Assembly (NCBI GenBank): GCA_054601695.1 | Contig: BAAHQB010000356.1 | Span: 1-64,000, forward strand | Length of the DNA: 64,000 nt | Direction of reading: 5' to 3' | Source of the DNA: Amorphochlora amoebiformis | Lineage: Eukaryota > Cercozoa > Chlorarachniophyceae | In this document: positions 34,565 to 63,949 of the stretch, in pieces | How positions within the stretch are numbered: position 1 is the first letter of the stretch | Layout: the number at the start of each line of letters is the position of its first letter | Made by a program: the position numbers and the translations under genes | Notes under the pieces: model-generated | Told to the model about the DNA's origin: nothing | Databases searched by the model: none | The model's input: only the letters and a program-made list of their open reading frames with translations

Positions 34565-34690
34565 TACAATATCAAAGTCTTGTGTGTTTATGGTAGAATG
34601 AGCATGTCATATTTCGACTTGATGTTACAATATCAAAGTCTTGTTTTGTGTTTATGGTAGAATGAGCATGTCATATTTCGACTTGACCCG
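34565..34690 (+). repeat. Two-copy direct repeat, about 60 bp
   Basis: Two near-identical copies of TACAATATCAAAGTCTTG, GGTAGAATGAGCATGTCATA and TTTCGACTTGA. No gene is seen between 34412 and 35589. Confidence 0.85.
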
Positions 34691-34905
34691 TCAACTCAAA
34701 ACCTTAACCATCGAGGCGGTAATAATAATAGTAATAATAGCATATTATACACACCATCATATACGTATACGAGTGAATATTATATGAGTATGGATGTATG
34801 TATAGATATATAGGAGGTATCTATAAATATATCATGTACCTATTACATCTATATGTATATATATATATATATATGTATATATATGCATTTCTACAAATAT
34901 ATTTA

Positions 34906-34991
<86 letters not shown>

Positions 34992-35039
34992 AAGGACAAG
35001 TTTGATTCGGTTCGTTTGGATAGTACGCACGTATGTCAC

Positions 35040-35575
35040 GTGATGTGATGTGTATGCTTGTCATGTGGTTCCTTATCATATTGGTCTATCAAGTGCTGTG
35101 TGCTTGTTGTGCTGTGAAGAGCTGTGGTGTGCATGTTTCCCATGATGTGTGTGTATGCTTGGGGTGCTGTATGTTTCTCATGTGTGTGTGTATGCTTGGG
35201 GAGTGGTGAGTGTTGTGTGTATGTTCCGATGTGCTGTGATGTATGATTATCATGTGGTTTGTATGCCCATGCGTGTGTTAGACAATGCATGATTATCACG
35301 TGCTTTGTATGCCCATGTGTGTGCCAGTACAATGTATGATTATCATGTGGTGTGTATGGTTATGTGTGTAGTATATGTGCCTATGATGTGGTGTGTATGG
35401 TCATGTGTGTAGTAGATGATGTGTGTGTATGGCCATGTTGGTACGACATCTAGGTATGATGTGGGTGTATAGTCATGTTGGTACGACATATGATTATCAT
35501 GTGGTGTATATGGTTATGTGTGTTGGTACGATATATGATTATGGTTATGTGTTTGGTTATATGTGTTGAACCTTG
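35040..35575 (+). repeat. TG-rich diffuse minisatellite
   Basis: Irregular repeats of ATGATTATCATGTGGTGTGT and GGTTATGTGTG. No coding evidence. Confidence 0.75.
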
Positions 35576-35669
35576 AGGCTGCGCAATAATGGCAAGGATT
35601 CTGCGAGTTAAGGTGTGCCCAAGAAACTACGCATATATACAATATCACATAGTATTATGTATATATAGA

Positions 35670-36460
<791 letters not shown>

Positions 36461-36534
36461 TGTGGTTATGTATTTGTACATGTGGTGTGGTTAAGATAGA
36501 CAGGGAGTAGAGGGGGAGAGTTAACATTCACATC

Positions 36535-36790
36535 ATTTGCATCATTCGCATCATTCGCATCCAACACCATTCGCATCCAACACCATTCGCATCCAACATC
36601 GTTCGCATCCAACATCATTCGCATCCAACATCACTCGCATCCAACATCGTCAACGGGGGCATCAACACGAGCATCAACACGAGCGTCAACACGATCACCA
36701 TGCCCATCACCGCGTTCGCACATTCGCACATTTGCACGTTCGCATTCGCATTCGCATTCGCATTCACATGCGCGTTCGAATGCACATTAG
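36535..36790 (+). repeat. CATTCGCATCCAACA minisatellite
   Basis: 15-16 bp units CATTCGCATCCAACAT, then GAGCATCAACAC, then GCATTC hexamers. A short possible exon follows (GGT GTT AGC GAT AGA GAG, 36814-36856), but its phase does not fit its neighbour. Confidence 0.8.
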
Positions 36791-36891
36791 AATTCACACG
36801 CATTGACATTCAGCGGTGTTAGCGATAGAGAGACGCTACTCCGCCAACAAATAGGTGGAGGATGCATGGACATATATATACATATATATAC

Positions 36892-36924
<33 letters not shown>

Positions 36925-37016
36925 ATATATATATATATATAATATATATATATATATATAATATACACACATATACAATATATATATATATTATATATAA
37001 ATACATATTCGGTTAG

Positions 37017-40682
<3,666 letters not shown>

Positions 40683-40739
40683 TAGACGTTTAGCATCTAC
40701 ACTGCATATCGCGGCTCCCACGCATGAATAAAGTATACG

Positions 40740-41445
40740 TACTGCTTACAGGCTAGTCTAGTGCTCATAGTCGGTATCTAGGATATTGAATATGGTGACT
40801 AGCTAGACTGCCAATGATTAAGAATTACCAGTACACGTTCACCATCTCTACAGCTAGACCGTAGGCTAGTACTATTAGCGTCCATTTAGTCCATGTGACG
40901 GGGCCATGGCATGAGCCCCTAGCCTGCGGCATGCATCTAGTGCGTATGTACGCATTAATCTAGTAATATTACATTAGTACAACCTTGACTAGATTCGTCA
41001 CTATCGCGCATATCTAGATATGCATAATCAATTGAAAATCTATTATGGATTCTTTTTTTAATGTTCTACGTGACGTCTCTAGACTCTTCTACTACTAGAC
41101 TAGTTCTAGTCTTACACTAGTCTTATTCTAGTTCTAGTAGTTATTGAGTTGTACTTATAATCATTACTAAGTCTAGTAAGTGCTGCTGTACTGTCACATG
41201 TCGATACTAGGATACTAGAGGATAGTCCGATCACTAGTTACTCAGTCAGTCAGTAGCTTAGCAATGATTAATTAGTACTCGACTAGTAGTAGTGATAACT
41301 AGTGACAACGCTAGAACATCTAGAACGTGCCGCTGCTCTAGCTACTAGTCTAGTACAAGTAGCTATTTGAGCCCGGGTAGCCTAGGTAGCAGGTTGACTA
41401 AGATGAAGGCTGACGCGATTACCTAGATTCTAGAGATTAGACACT
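40740..41445. other. CTAG island between convergent genes
   Basis: Counting by eye I find about 33 CTAG tetranucleotides in roughly 690 bp; about 2.7 are expected by chance. The stretch is free of TA arrays and has no coding frame. It lies exactly between the stop of the C2/PDZ gene (+, 40682) and the stop of the nucleolin-like gene (-, 41455). Confidence 0.85.
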
Positions 41446-41454
41446 CCGCGATCA

Positions 41455-41849
41455 TTATCGTTCTCTCCTTTTTCCCCTCTTGTGTGCACCTTGGGAACCT
41501 CGTGAATCTGAGTTCTCTCGCCCTCGCTTTCGAAAACCGCCCGCCCCACCTCGCCCGCCACGCCCACCACGCCTGCCCCTTCCTCGAGCGCCCCGCCCTC
41601 CTCTTCCTCTTCTCCCTCTTGTTCCCCCATGCCTCCCTCCACCAACATCGCTGTCTTCCCCTGCTGCCCTCTCACCCCTGTGACGATTCCGACCCCTTCC
41701 TCTACCTCTACCTCGTCCCCTTCCTCGAAATCGGCCCCTGCCCCTGCCCCGTCCTCTTCCTCTTCCCCTTCCATGCCCACTCGTGTTCAACCTATTGCTT
41801 TTTTTCGAGAATCCTTGATACGATCCTGAATGACCCTGGATATGTACAA

Positions 41850-41886
<37 letters not shown>

Positions 41887-41970
41887 ATAGCTCTATATAT
41901 GTGTGTATATATATGTATATCTAACCATACATACATACACAGTTGTGTATAGAGATATAGTATATATATA

Positions 41971-42005
<35 letters not shown>

Positions 42006-42047
42006 ACATATATACACATATATACTCTTATAATATATAATTATTAT

Positions 42048-42119
<72 letters not shown>

Positions 42120-42480
42120 CCCCATGCATAGGCGTGAGTTAGGCAAATGATTTTTGAAGAGAAGAAATTTCGAGTTGAGCGAGTTACCGAGTAGTCGACA
42201 CGAATAGGCCGTCCGTTGAGAACGTGCCCCGTGAGGGATATGGCCTTGTCGGTGGAGACCGTGGATTCGAAGTCCACGTGCGCGAAACCCTTGGGTTTTC
42301 CAGTCCTTCCATCCACGGCGAGGCGGCTAAGGTATGAAACAAGTTGACTGACATGTTTCCTCTTCAATGTCGGGGGTGTCTCGTTAGGCCATACAACGAA
42401 TGCATACGTACTACGACTCTAAACTTGGGTATGTATTTGTATGTGCATTACAGGTGATCCATACATTAATACGAAACTAA

Positions 42481-42520
<40 letters not shown>

Positions 42521-42588
42521 ATCTATATATATATATATATAATCTATATATATATATATGTGTAAATATATATATATATATATATTAC

Positions 42589-42619
<31 letters not shown>

Positions 42620-42655
42620 CGTATATATATATATATATATATATACATATGTACC

Positions 42656-42687
<32 letters not shown>

Positions 42688-42748
42688 CAGGTATAATATG
42701 TGAGTATACACACGTGTATAATATTCACGTATATATACGCATAATTAC

Positions 42749-42788
<40 letters not shown>

Positions 42789-43657
42789 CATTATATATAT
42801 ATATATATACATATATATATAACTATATATATATTATATATATGTATATATATGTTTATATATATATATATATAGATATATTTATATAAATATACATGTT
42901 GATTTAAAATTTTTTATCTATTTCATAATTTTATTTATGTAGTTTAACAGCGAAGAAGGTAACACTGGCAAAAACGAATAAGAATATACCATTCCTTGAC
43001 GCCACCGCATTTCGACTCGAGAAGCTCCCTCAAAGCCTTCTCGTCAACCGCGTAATCCAGATTCCCGATAAACACGCACAGGCAACCGTCGGGCTTCTTC
43101 GACACCTCTCGTTGCAGATACATATTGCTCTTTGCGCGGACGCCCTCCTCCTTCTCGAACGCTCTTTCCACCTTTCGAAACACTCTTAAACTCACATTTC
43201 GCACACACCCAATGTCACACTCAATGTCACACTCAATGTCGCTCTCAATATCACACTTAGTGTCACACTTAATGTCACATTTCGCACACACTCAATGTCA
43301 CACTCGATGTCACACTCAATGTCACACTTCGCACACACAATGCCATATTTCGCACACTCAACCGCACTCCATACAACATTGCTAAAACCTCCCCCGGGCT
43401 TCTTATGGGCATGTAGTGGTGAGCAGTACATGTACACGGGTAGGGTGCCCGGTTAGTGCTAGAGTGTACCATGACGTAGCGATCCATCATTTTTCGCCCA
43501 TCAAGCTTCAAAGCCCGCCGAGCCATAGCGTCTGTCGAGAACTCGACGTATGCGAATCCTGAATTTATTTTATGTATACACACTTATACACACACACATA
43601 CATATTATATATATTTATATATATATATATATATATATATGTATAAATAATACATAT

Positions 43658-43691
<34 letters not shown>

Positions 43692-43723
43692 ACATATTTA
43701 TATGTGTCTATATATTATGTATC

Positions 43724-43771
<48 letters not shown>

Positions 43772-43779
43772 AAATATAA

Positions 43780-43825
<46 letters not shown>

Positions 43826-44023
43826 ACATATATATATATATATATATAAAATTATATATATATTTTTAATATATATATATATATATATATATTTCTATAT
43901 ATATATATATTATATATATATATATATATATAGAACATAGATTTATAAATGCATAAATGTATGTATATACAATATATATATATATATTATATATATATAT
44001 AACATATGTGTGTGTATATATAG

Positions 44024-44069
<46 letters not shown>

Positions 44070-44097
44070 CGCACATACATACAAATACATATGTATA

Positions 44098-44164
<67 letters not shown>

Positions 44165-44753
44165 TGTGTGTGTGTATGTGTGTATATGAAAATGTTAAGG
44201 CGTATGTATCATATTATATACATAGCCGTAGGCGCTACAATACATGTATGTATGTATATGTATATACACACATATATATATATATATATATGTATGTGTG
44301 TATATATATGTGTGTGTAAATACGTGTGTATATATGCATACATAAATATATGTGTGTGTATATGTATGTGCAAATATATACACATATATTATGTACATGT
44401 ACACACAGACTAAAGGTATATGTATCTAAAGAGTTGTGCGTAGTATTGAATGGACAGTCACATGAACAGTGACATGGGCAGTGATATGGACAGTGATATG
44501 GACAGTAATATGGACAGTGATATGGACAGTGATATGGACAGTGATATGGACAGCGATATGGACATTGATGTCATGGACAGTGAGGTTCACCTCGTGAGCG
44601 TCCGCTGTCCTTAAATTTGGGCATTCTTATCGAGGTGATGTGTATGTGGTCATCGTCGCATTTATCTAAGATCCACTCCCGAAGCAAATCCTCGTCCACC
44701 TAAACGGACCTTCATGTCAGCCTAACAAATCTCTTGCAATACACACATTTATA

Positions 44754-44825
<72 letters not shown>

Positions 44826-45213
44826 ACCTATATATATATATATATACATATATAATATATATATTATATCGGGTGGAAGGGTGGGTCGATGAACCTGGAA
44901 TGATAGTCCCTTGAAGAAAAGCGTGTGGGCTAATGACCCCGAAGCGGTTTCAAGGCCCGTTTCTTGCGAATCACCCTTTTCACGTACTTCGCCAGAGGCT
45001 GTTGGCCTTAGACTCGGGCTCTGTTTCTGACGCTTGAGTTCCCTCTTCTTGACCTCAGGCTGAAAACCTGGCTGCTGGGCTTCATCTGGTTGATTTTGTG
45101 CTCGTTTAGCTGTGGCAGCAAACACTTCAAACTCGTCATCTTCTTCGTCGCTTTCGTCCATATGTAGCCCCGAGGATCCGTGTCTAGGTTTGGAGGGGGA
45201 CTCATCGTTGCCG

Positions 45214-45272
<59 letters not shown>

Positions 45273-46144
45273 ATCGTCGTCGTCGTCGTCGTCGTCGTCG
45301 TCATCGTCATCGTCATCGTCGTCATCGTCATCGTCATCGTCATCATTGTCATCATCGTCGGCTGTAGGATCAACAGATGCGACAGGTATGACGGCCGGAT
45401 CTGCGTTGCTGATATCGTCTTGCTCTTGCACTTCCCCCTTACCCGAATCGAAAGCATAATTATCATCACCGACTGAGTCATTTTCATCTTCTTGCTCGTC
45501 TAGCTCGTCACCATCCATATCTGCTGCCATATCCTCCTCCACATCCGCTTCCGCATCCGAGTCCACATCCGAGTCCGCATCCGAGTCCATATCCGAGTCC
45601 GCTTCCGAGTCCACATCCGAGTCCACATCCTCCTTGAAATCCTCCATCCCCTTGATGTCCGAGTCATCGTCGGCTGCATCATCCTTGTCATGATCGTCGT
45701 CGGTATCTTCCTTGTTGATGATATTGTGTCTTGCATTTACGCCTTTTGTGTCCGTGGCCATTTGTCTTTTGTTGAGGGACTTGAGGGGGTCAGGCTCGCT
45801 GTCTTCAGAAGTGAGACTGAACACAAAAACATACCACACACACACAATTGACAATCAAACCACACTCTATACTGCATTGTTTGTACTTGCACACAACGGA
45901 ACACACATCCTCACTTCTCAAACTCCTCGTCGATAATCTGCGCCTCCTCATTGCTATCTCCACCTTCGGAACAAAAGGACGCCAGCTAATCCATCCACAG
46001 TATAGATTAAATTAGATCCACCCCTCCGCTATTTCCCCGTTATAGAAGCTCGCATTAGACATCAATCCCGAAAATCCAGCTCTCCACTTCCACTAGACCC
46101 GTACAAGACTCATACAGAACCGTGCAAACCTTGCTGCGCCTCAT
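41455..46144 (-). CDS. Nucleolin-like nucleolar RNA-binding protein
   Basis: Nucleolin/Nsr1-type proteins act in rRNA transcription and ribosome assembly in the nucleolus. Exons on -: 46144-46130 (tentative start MRRSK), 45985-45915, 45816-44895, 44699-44591, 43558-43470, 43171-42990, 42326-42188, 41835-41455 (TAA); all phases close, giving about 635 aa. Domains in order are a long acidic region with D-S-D-V repeats and an uninterrupted poly-Asp run near 45225-45360; a basic hinge ([11 protein letters not shown]); RRM1 (RNP2 LFFKGL, RNP1 RGFAYVEF, split over three exons); RRM2 (RNP2 VFIGNL, RNP1 KGFAHVDF, split over two exons); and a C-terminal GAR domain of RGRGRG/RGG repeats in the last exon. 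This is the canonical nucleolin order. The two frames antisense to the Asp tract are open but are artefacts. Only the first exon is uncertain. Confidence 0.92.
43195..43365 (+). repeat. CACACTCAATGT minisatellite
   Basis: 12-bp-like units (CACACTCAATGT, CACACTTAATGT) within the intron between nucleolin exons 43470 and 43171. Confidence 0.85.
44455..44580 (+). repeat. GACAGTGATATG 12-bp array
   Basis: About ten copies of GACAGTGATATG beside the nucleolin exon 44591-44699, just past its donor. Antisense, the unit reads CATATCACTGTC. Confidence 0.88.
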
Positions 46145-46300
46145 GCCAACCTCACCAACCCACGCCAACGCCAATAATACCCGACAAAATCACAAAATGA
46201 GGGGGAAACTAACCGACGAACTCTCCGATGGGACATACCCAGGACATACACACTGGGAATTTGTCATCTCCAGGACATCCCCGGGACGATTGATGGCTCA
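46145..46300. promoter_or_regulatory. Putative shared promoter of a divergent gene pair
   Basis: About 156 bp separate the tentative nucleolin ATG (-) from the Mini-III ATG at 46301 (+). The stretch is unusually free of TA repeats and GC-richer than most intergenic DNA. An upstream out-of-frame ATG at 46293 (ATGGCTCAATGG) precedes the Mini-III start. No core promoter box is recognised. Confidence 0.4.
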
Positions 46301-51491
<5,191 letters not shown>

Positions 51492-52986
51492 AAGTTAAAC
51501 CTTTAACAACCCTGATTCCTGTTGTCCACCTCATAATCGTTTAATGCAGAATCCTTATCATGGACAGATATTACCTAGATTACGTCCGAAGCCGACGGAT
51601 TAATCGCGCTAGCTCTGGTACTTCTGCCGGCTCTAGTACTAGTAGCTGATGAGAGCCCATTTAGCTAGTAAGAGTAACACTACTAAGCCTAAAAAGCTTG
51701 ATATCATGATCACAACTACTGGGCATAGCTTGAGTTGCAACCTCTAGTCATTACTTAATTAGTATTAGTAATCATTACGAGACAAGCTAGATCTATTCGT
51801 ATTTGGAAATCTAGACGCAACCGCAATCTAGGCCGTTGTAATATACAGAACTAGTGATCCTACGACGATCTTGAAGTAGTTGGTCACTCGATGATTCTGC
51901 GGAACTTGAATTGGATTCGATTGAATCCGATGTCGAATGGAATGGAATGTGACTGGCACGCACGCCACAGAATGGCAAATAATAATGCGCGTGGTGTGCT
52001 GCCGAATAACTATCTATAGCTACCGAATAATTATCTCCCTAATACTATTAGCGTCTTGTGCGAGTGCCTGACTCCGACAACAGATTCGTGTCCTGGACCC
52101 CAGTCGGATGTCTGCTCCTTCCTTTGCAACATTGTGCCGTCTCACGCGTGCTTGTGCAGCTCCGGATGATCAGTCCCAGTGCCTGCACTTCGCGGAGGCT
52201 CCGCATATCGCCTATCGGCCCGATCGCTTAGCTTGGGATGTGTGAGCTGTGCCTGAGCTTGTAACTTATGTATACCGTCATTGCCAGTGATTGACCCATT
52301 GTCGACAAGACGTTTATGTTACAAGCACATACTTATTATCTATATATATATATATATATATATATATTATGTATGCTATGATATGAATGCATATGTACGG
52401 TATGTATATGTATGTGCATGCACAATTGATATATATATATATATATATATATATGTCATATATATATATATATATATATTTGCATACACTGTCTACATAC
52501 ATATATACTATTTATGCATTCATGTCGGCGCTCACCATACTTGGATTTACTTTTACAACGTAGGCAATTGAACGCCACAACAGCTTCGACAGGTCCCAAA
52601 ACTGTTACTCATTAAATATCTTCATGCGCTTATCATCACGACTACTACAGTACTAGCACTAGCCTAGTCTAGCTAGTATCCAGAGCCGTACTAGAAGTCT
52701 ATAAAGGTCAACTGCGCCTAAACCTAGTAAACCCCACTGTCACATCGTTTAGATCCCCGCGGCTCTAAACCCCTTAATAGTCTTAACCCTCAATTGTGGT
52801 TCCGCATTCGGCAGTTCGCTAGATTCTCCACGCCACGAGGCCCAAACTCTCACCGTCGCCTCGCCTCTGCTCACCGTGTCTTCGTGTCCGTTATTCCTGT
52901 TGTGCATATATGCTAGCCTCAGTCCACTTGGAGGATGGTGTAGGTTGGGATTTTGTATATTTAGTCTGTACTATTCTGAGCTTAAC
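51492..52986. other. Convergent intergenic region with two CTAG islands
   Basis: It separates the Mini-III stop (+) from the last mapped CS-gene exon (-). CTAG is dense at 51565-51870 (about ten in 300 bp) and at 52650-52735 (about seven in 90 bp). The part between (52080-52280) is unique and GC-richer; the missing 3' exon of the CS gene may be in it, but I could not identify one. Confidence 0.6.
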
Positions 52987-55002
<2,016 letters not shown>

Positions 55003-55030
55003 CTACATATGTGTATATTATACATATATG

Positions 55031-55068
<38 letters not shown>

Positions 55069-55084
55069 CCAACACAAGATCAAC

Positions 55085-55132
<48 letters not shown>

Positions 55133-55150
55133 TTATGCATATATGCACAT

Positions 55151-55250
<100 letters not shown>

Positions 55251-55398
55251 ATGAATAAATGCGATTCTATATACATACATATATATATATACATATATAT
55301 ATATATATGTATATATGTATATATATATATATATATATATAGATACGGACTTTAATGCATGTGACATTGATGTAAAGATAAATAGGGAATTAATTTGT

Positions 55399-59553
<4,155 letters not shown>

Positions 59554-59679
59554 CTTTTTGTGTCACAAAGATGACTATTAGAGGGTAGAATCTCAACCGC
59601 GCGTGTCATAACTTTGACTCCAACGGAGTCCCTCCCCTCCCACCGATTTCCATCCGAATAAGTGGCCTTGATACGCCTC
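59554..59679. promoter_or_regulatory. Putative shared promoter of a divergent gene pair
   Basis: 126 bp between the ATG of the 226-aa gene (-, 59553) and the ATG of the next gene (+, 59680). It has no TA repeat and is GC-richer than flanking non-coding DNA. No core element is recognised. Confidence 0.45.
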
Positions 59680-60153
59680 ATGGCCGATTCGGACAAAGAG
59701 ACACAGATTAGGACAAAACCCAATGTGTCCAAACAGACCGAAAACAGCACCAACAAAACCAACAGCCCCAACTCCGCACACTACATTCGCCGACAACCAC
59801 CCAAACCACACCCAAACCGAACCGAATCAAACCCCGACACACAATGCCCCGACACACAATGCCCCGACACACAATACCCCGACACACAATACCCCAACAC
59901 ACGCCCCAAGATCCCGGCCTTGCTTGCCGAGGACGATATTGACTTTGACAGCGTCTTCGAAGGCATCAACGACATCTTCTACCAGGTCACACATCTAACA
60001 TCTCAGGCATTTCAGACGTCGCACATATCTCACACATCTCACACGAACAAGTCAACACGACGGTCTGGCCAATAGTGCTGCAATTCAGGATACAGGGCAC
60101 TGTAAGTGGCACACAGGGTGGTACCACTGAGCGACTCACAAACCGACGATATA

Positions 60154-60235
<82 letters not shown>

Positions 60236-60278
60236 TTGTGTGCATCTTTATGTATCGCGTATTATTCATGCGGGATGG

Positions 60279-60335
<57 letters not shown>

Positions 60336-60431
60336 ATATGTATATATATGTGTATATATATATATATGTATATATATACACATATATATATGTATATGTG
60401 TATATATGTATTTATATTATATTATATATTG

Positions 60432-60463
<32 letters not shown>

Positions 60464-60470
60464 ATATATA

Positions 60471-60543
<73 letters not shown>

Positions 60544-60569
60544 ATATATATATATATATAATATATATA

Positions 60570-60612
<43 letters not shown>

Positions 60613-60970
60613 ATATATATGTATATTTCTATTATGGGTAGTAGTTTGAAAATAGAGTCGTTATTGAAAACGTCAGTGATTACTTGGAAATGTACGCAAA
60701 TCCACACAGACAATGCTGTTTCATGTCACCGAAATCATTGCTCATTTCGTCATTTCATGGCTTCATCATTTCATGGTTTCATCATTTCATGGTTTCATGA
60801 TACCTAAGTGTTAAGTGTCCTCTAACCCGGTGGCAGGTGATGGATGAGTGGTCCTCTATGGGTCCCGTGCCGTGGGTTGCGATCCCTGCGGATGTAATCG
60901 AGCATCTAGGGGATATCCTTCCGCCAAATATATTGCAGGTACAACTGGATTTTGCAAACAATAAAATATT

Positions 60971-61019
<49 letters not shown>

Positions 61020-61040
61020 TATTATTATTATATATTTATG

Positions 61041-61078
<38 letters not shown>

Positions 61079-61196
61079 AAAATATATATATATATATATA
61101 TATTATGTATATATATATAATATTTATGCATATATATATATATATATATACTATATATCTGTATTATATACATATATATATATATGTAATATACGC

Positions 61197-61233
<37 letters not shown>

Positions 61234-61234
61234 C

Positions 61235-61267
<33 letters not shown>

Positions 61268-61281
61268 GTGTGTGTATATAG

Positions 61282-61334
<53 letters not shown>

Positions 61335-61379
61335 AATAGACATACGATTTAATATTATTCTTTTTTATTATAGTTATAT

Positions 61380-61431
<52 letters not shown>

Positions 61432-61532
61432 GTGATGAAAGATAGTTTGGACATGTACACACTTCAACGGAACCGAAAACCCACTCCGTTACACGATAGG
61501 TCATTACACACTAAATATATAATATATATTTA

Positions 61533-61565
<33 letters not shown>

Positions 61566-61617
61566 GTATGTGTATATATTATATATTATACATACATATA
61601 TATATATATATTATATT

Positions 61618-61691
<74 letters not shown>

Positions 61692-61804
61692 ACGTATTTA
61701 TCTATATATTTGGTACATAGTATATTCTTATATATGTATACGTATATTTACATGTATATGCATGTAAATATATATATACAGATGCATATACACATAATAT
61801 ATGT

Positions 61805-61847
<43 letters not shown>

Positions 61848-61964
61848 TATATATAATATATATATGTAAATATATATATTTGGTACATAGTATATTTTTA
61901 TATATGTATACATACATTTACATGTATCACCATTAAATATATATATACAGATGTATATACACAT

Positions 61965-62041
<77 letters not shown>

Positions 62042-62398
62042 CTATATGTACATATATACACACATATATACACATATACATATGTGTGTGTGTGTGTATT
62101 AGATGCGGTTGGATGTGGGTGTTGATGGGCGGTCCCGACGGCGAATCCTTTAAACGCGTGTATGCGGTATACAAATATATGGACATATTTGTGCAATATC
62201 TACCGCTATTTTAATGTACTTAAGCGGAAAATCCTTTAAATGTATGTATGTGGTATGCAAATATATGGACATATTTGTGCAATATATACCACTTTTTTAA
62301 TGTATATAGGGGGAGAATCCTTAAAACGGGTATATGTGGTATAGAAATATATTGACATATTTACAATATATTAATACTCATATTTTAATGTATATAAG

Positions 62399-62469
<71 letters not shown>

Positions 62470-62528
62470 CAAACAATATATATATCCATACTATAAATAC
62501 ATATATAATACATATAATATATGCACAC

Positions 62529-62566
<38 letters not shown>

Positions 62567-63067
62567 CCAGAGGCTCGACTGTACGCAGAACACGTTGAGT
62601 GTGGAAATCCCACTCCCTCCCAGTCAACCAAATAGCTCTACAACAGATTCCAAGGCCGCCACCGACCTCAACCCGAAATCCAGACTCGAATCACCGAAAC
62701 TCAGGCCCCGATCGCTAGAAATAGGCTATGGCGCGGAGTCGAAGGCCGAATGCACCTCATCTCATCCTTCACATCCCCAATCCCACCCAGAACCCGACCA
62801 ATCCGACCTCCCCGAACCCCGACCCCAACCCGGACAGGTCCAAGACCTCCCCGAACCCAGACCCCAACCTCGATCCCGAGAAGCCCAAGCTCAAGTCCAA
62901 GCCCAAGCCCAAGGCCAAGGTTCAGTCCAAAGCGAAGGCCAAAGCCACGGCCAAGCAGACGAGAAGGAAAAAGAAGAAAAGGAAGATCACGACGGAAACC
63001 CATCCGAGCCCAAGGCCAAGCCCAAGGCCAATTCCAAGGCCAAGGCCAATGGCAACTCGGGTACCAG

Positions 63068-63127
<60 letters not shown>

Positions 63128-63289
63128 GTATAATATATATATATATATACGTATATAATATATATATATATATATATATATTTGTATTTCTTTATATGTT
63201 ATTGTTGTTATTTATTTGTTATGAGTAAGAATACATATATTCTGTGCGTGTGATAAATACATATACAATACATACATATAATATATATA

Positions 63290-63320
<31 letters not shown>

Positions 63321-63878
63321 ATATATATAAGGAGAGGGGGAAACGAAAGGAAGTGAGGGTGGGGTCACTCATGCTCGTGGTCGTGGTCGTTGCCATAGCT
63401 ATGAGCGAGGTGTTGGCGAAGAGGCAACTTCATACAGGGTAGAAACTATTCGATTGGAGTTTGCAAGGGTGCAAATCGATCCCGCAGACTCGGGTAATAC
63501 CTTCACACAGAACAGACCACAAAACACACAAAAAAAAAACTTTTTTCTTTTTCTTGTTTCCACTCTGCTTGTGGTATACCAAACCCTCTTTCTGGTATAT
63601 GAAACCCTCTCACGTAACCGCCAGTCCTTCCCTCGCCGACTTTGGCATCCGAAGGCCTACCCCAAAGCCAAACCCAAAGTGAAAGGCAAACACAAGCGCG
63701 ACGTGGTGGGGATGCGCGAAGAGGGGGAATAGTTACGAACTTGAATCACCAAGCCCCTGCTCATCTCACCTTTCGGATCCTACCACCGCCTAGGAGGGTA
63801 GCCTATCCATGTCGAAAATGTACCATTCATCGAATACTTAACAACTCGTCTCGTGTATGTACACACTCGAAGAACTAA
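59680..63878 (+). CDS. Unrecognised protein of about 478 aa, Pro/Lys-rich C-terminal half
   Basis: Exons: 59680-59985 (ATG), 60837-60938, 61432-61499, 62103-62157, 62571-63060, 63332-63493, 63625-63878; all phases close (1437 nt). Exon 1 has five [10 protein letters not shown] pentad repeats (15-bp DNA repeat at 59823-59897), then [20 protein letters not shown]. Exons 2-4 read [63 protein letters not shown], which look like a compact folded region with repeated VMxD starts. Exon 5 is low complexity ([24 protein letters not shown]). Exons 6-7 carry a short HARGRGR motif and more basic residues. I do not recognise the family; nucleic-acid binding is only suggested by the basic tail. If the last exon is read in phase 0 instead, it would end at 63732. 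Confidence 0.6.
61700..61975 (+). repeat. Two-copy direct repeat, about 180 bp apart
   Basis: TTTGGTACATAGTATATTCT at 61709 recurs at 61880 (TTTGGTACATAGTATATTTT), followed in both by TATATATGTATAC and TTTACATGTAT then ATATATACAGATG. It lies in an intron of the preceding gene. Confidence 0.75.
62140..62398 (+). repeat. Three tandem copies of an exon end plus donor, unit about 86 bp
   Basis: Copy 1 contains the real exon end GGCGAATCCTTTAAACGC|GTGTATG (62157/62158). Copies 2 and 3 start near 62226 and 62311 with GGAAAATCCTTTAAATGTAT and GGGAGAATCCTTAAAACGG. All share GGTAT.C/GAAATATATGGACATATTTG-type sequence. The donor is weakened in the copies. Confidence 0.8.
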
Positions 63879-63948
63879 CGCTCGTATTTTAGACTGGAAA
63901 CCTCCCTCAAATATCTCATTATCGCATGTGTGTTTGAATGTATATGTA

Positions 63949-63949
<1 letters not shown>

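Noticed and set aside
41484-41855. Pro-rich + strand open frames
   Set aside because: Antisense to the GAR-domain exon of the nucleolin-like gene, which has splice, phase and domain-order support.
45112-45476. Poly-Ser and Ile/Val-rich + strand open frames
   Set aside because: Antisense shadows of the nucleolin poly-Asp tract.
59662-59680. Upstream GTG start giving six extra residues to the last gene
   Set aside because: Nuclear genes start at ATG; the ATG at 59680 is the first suitable one.
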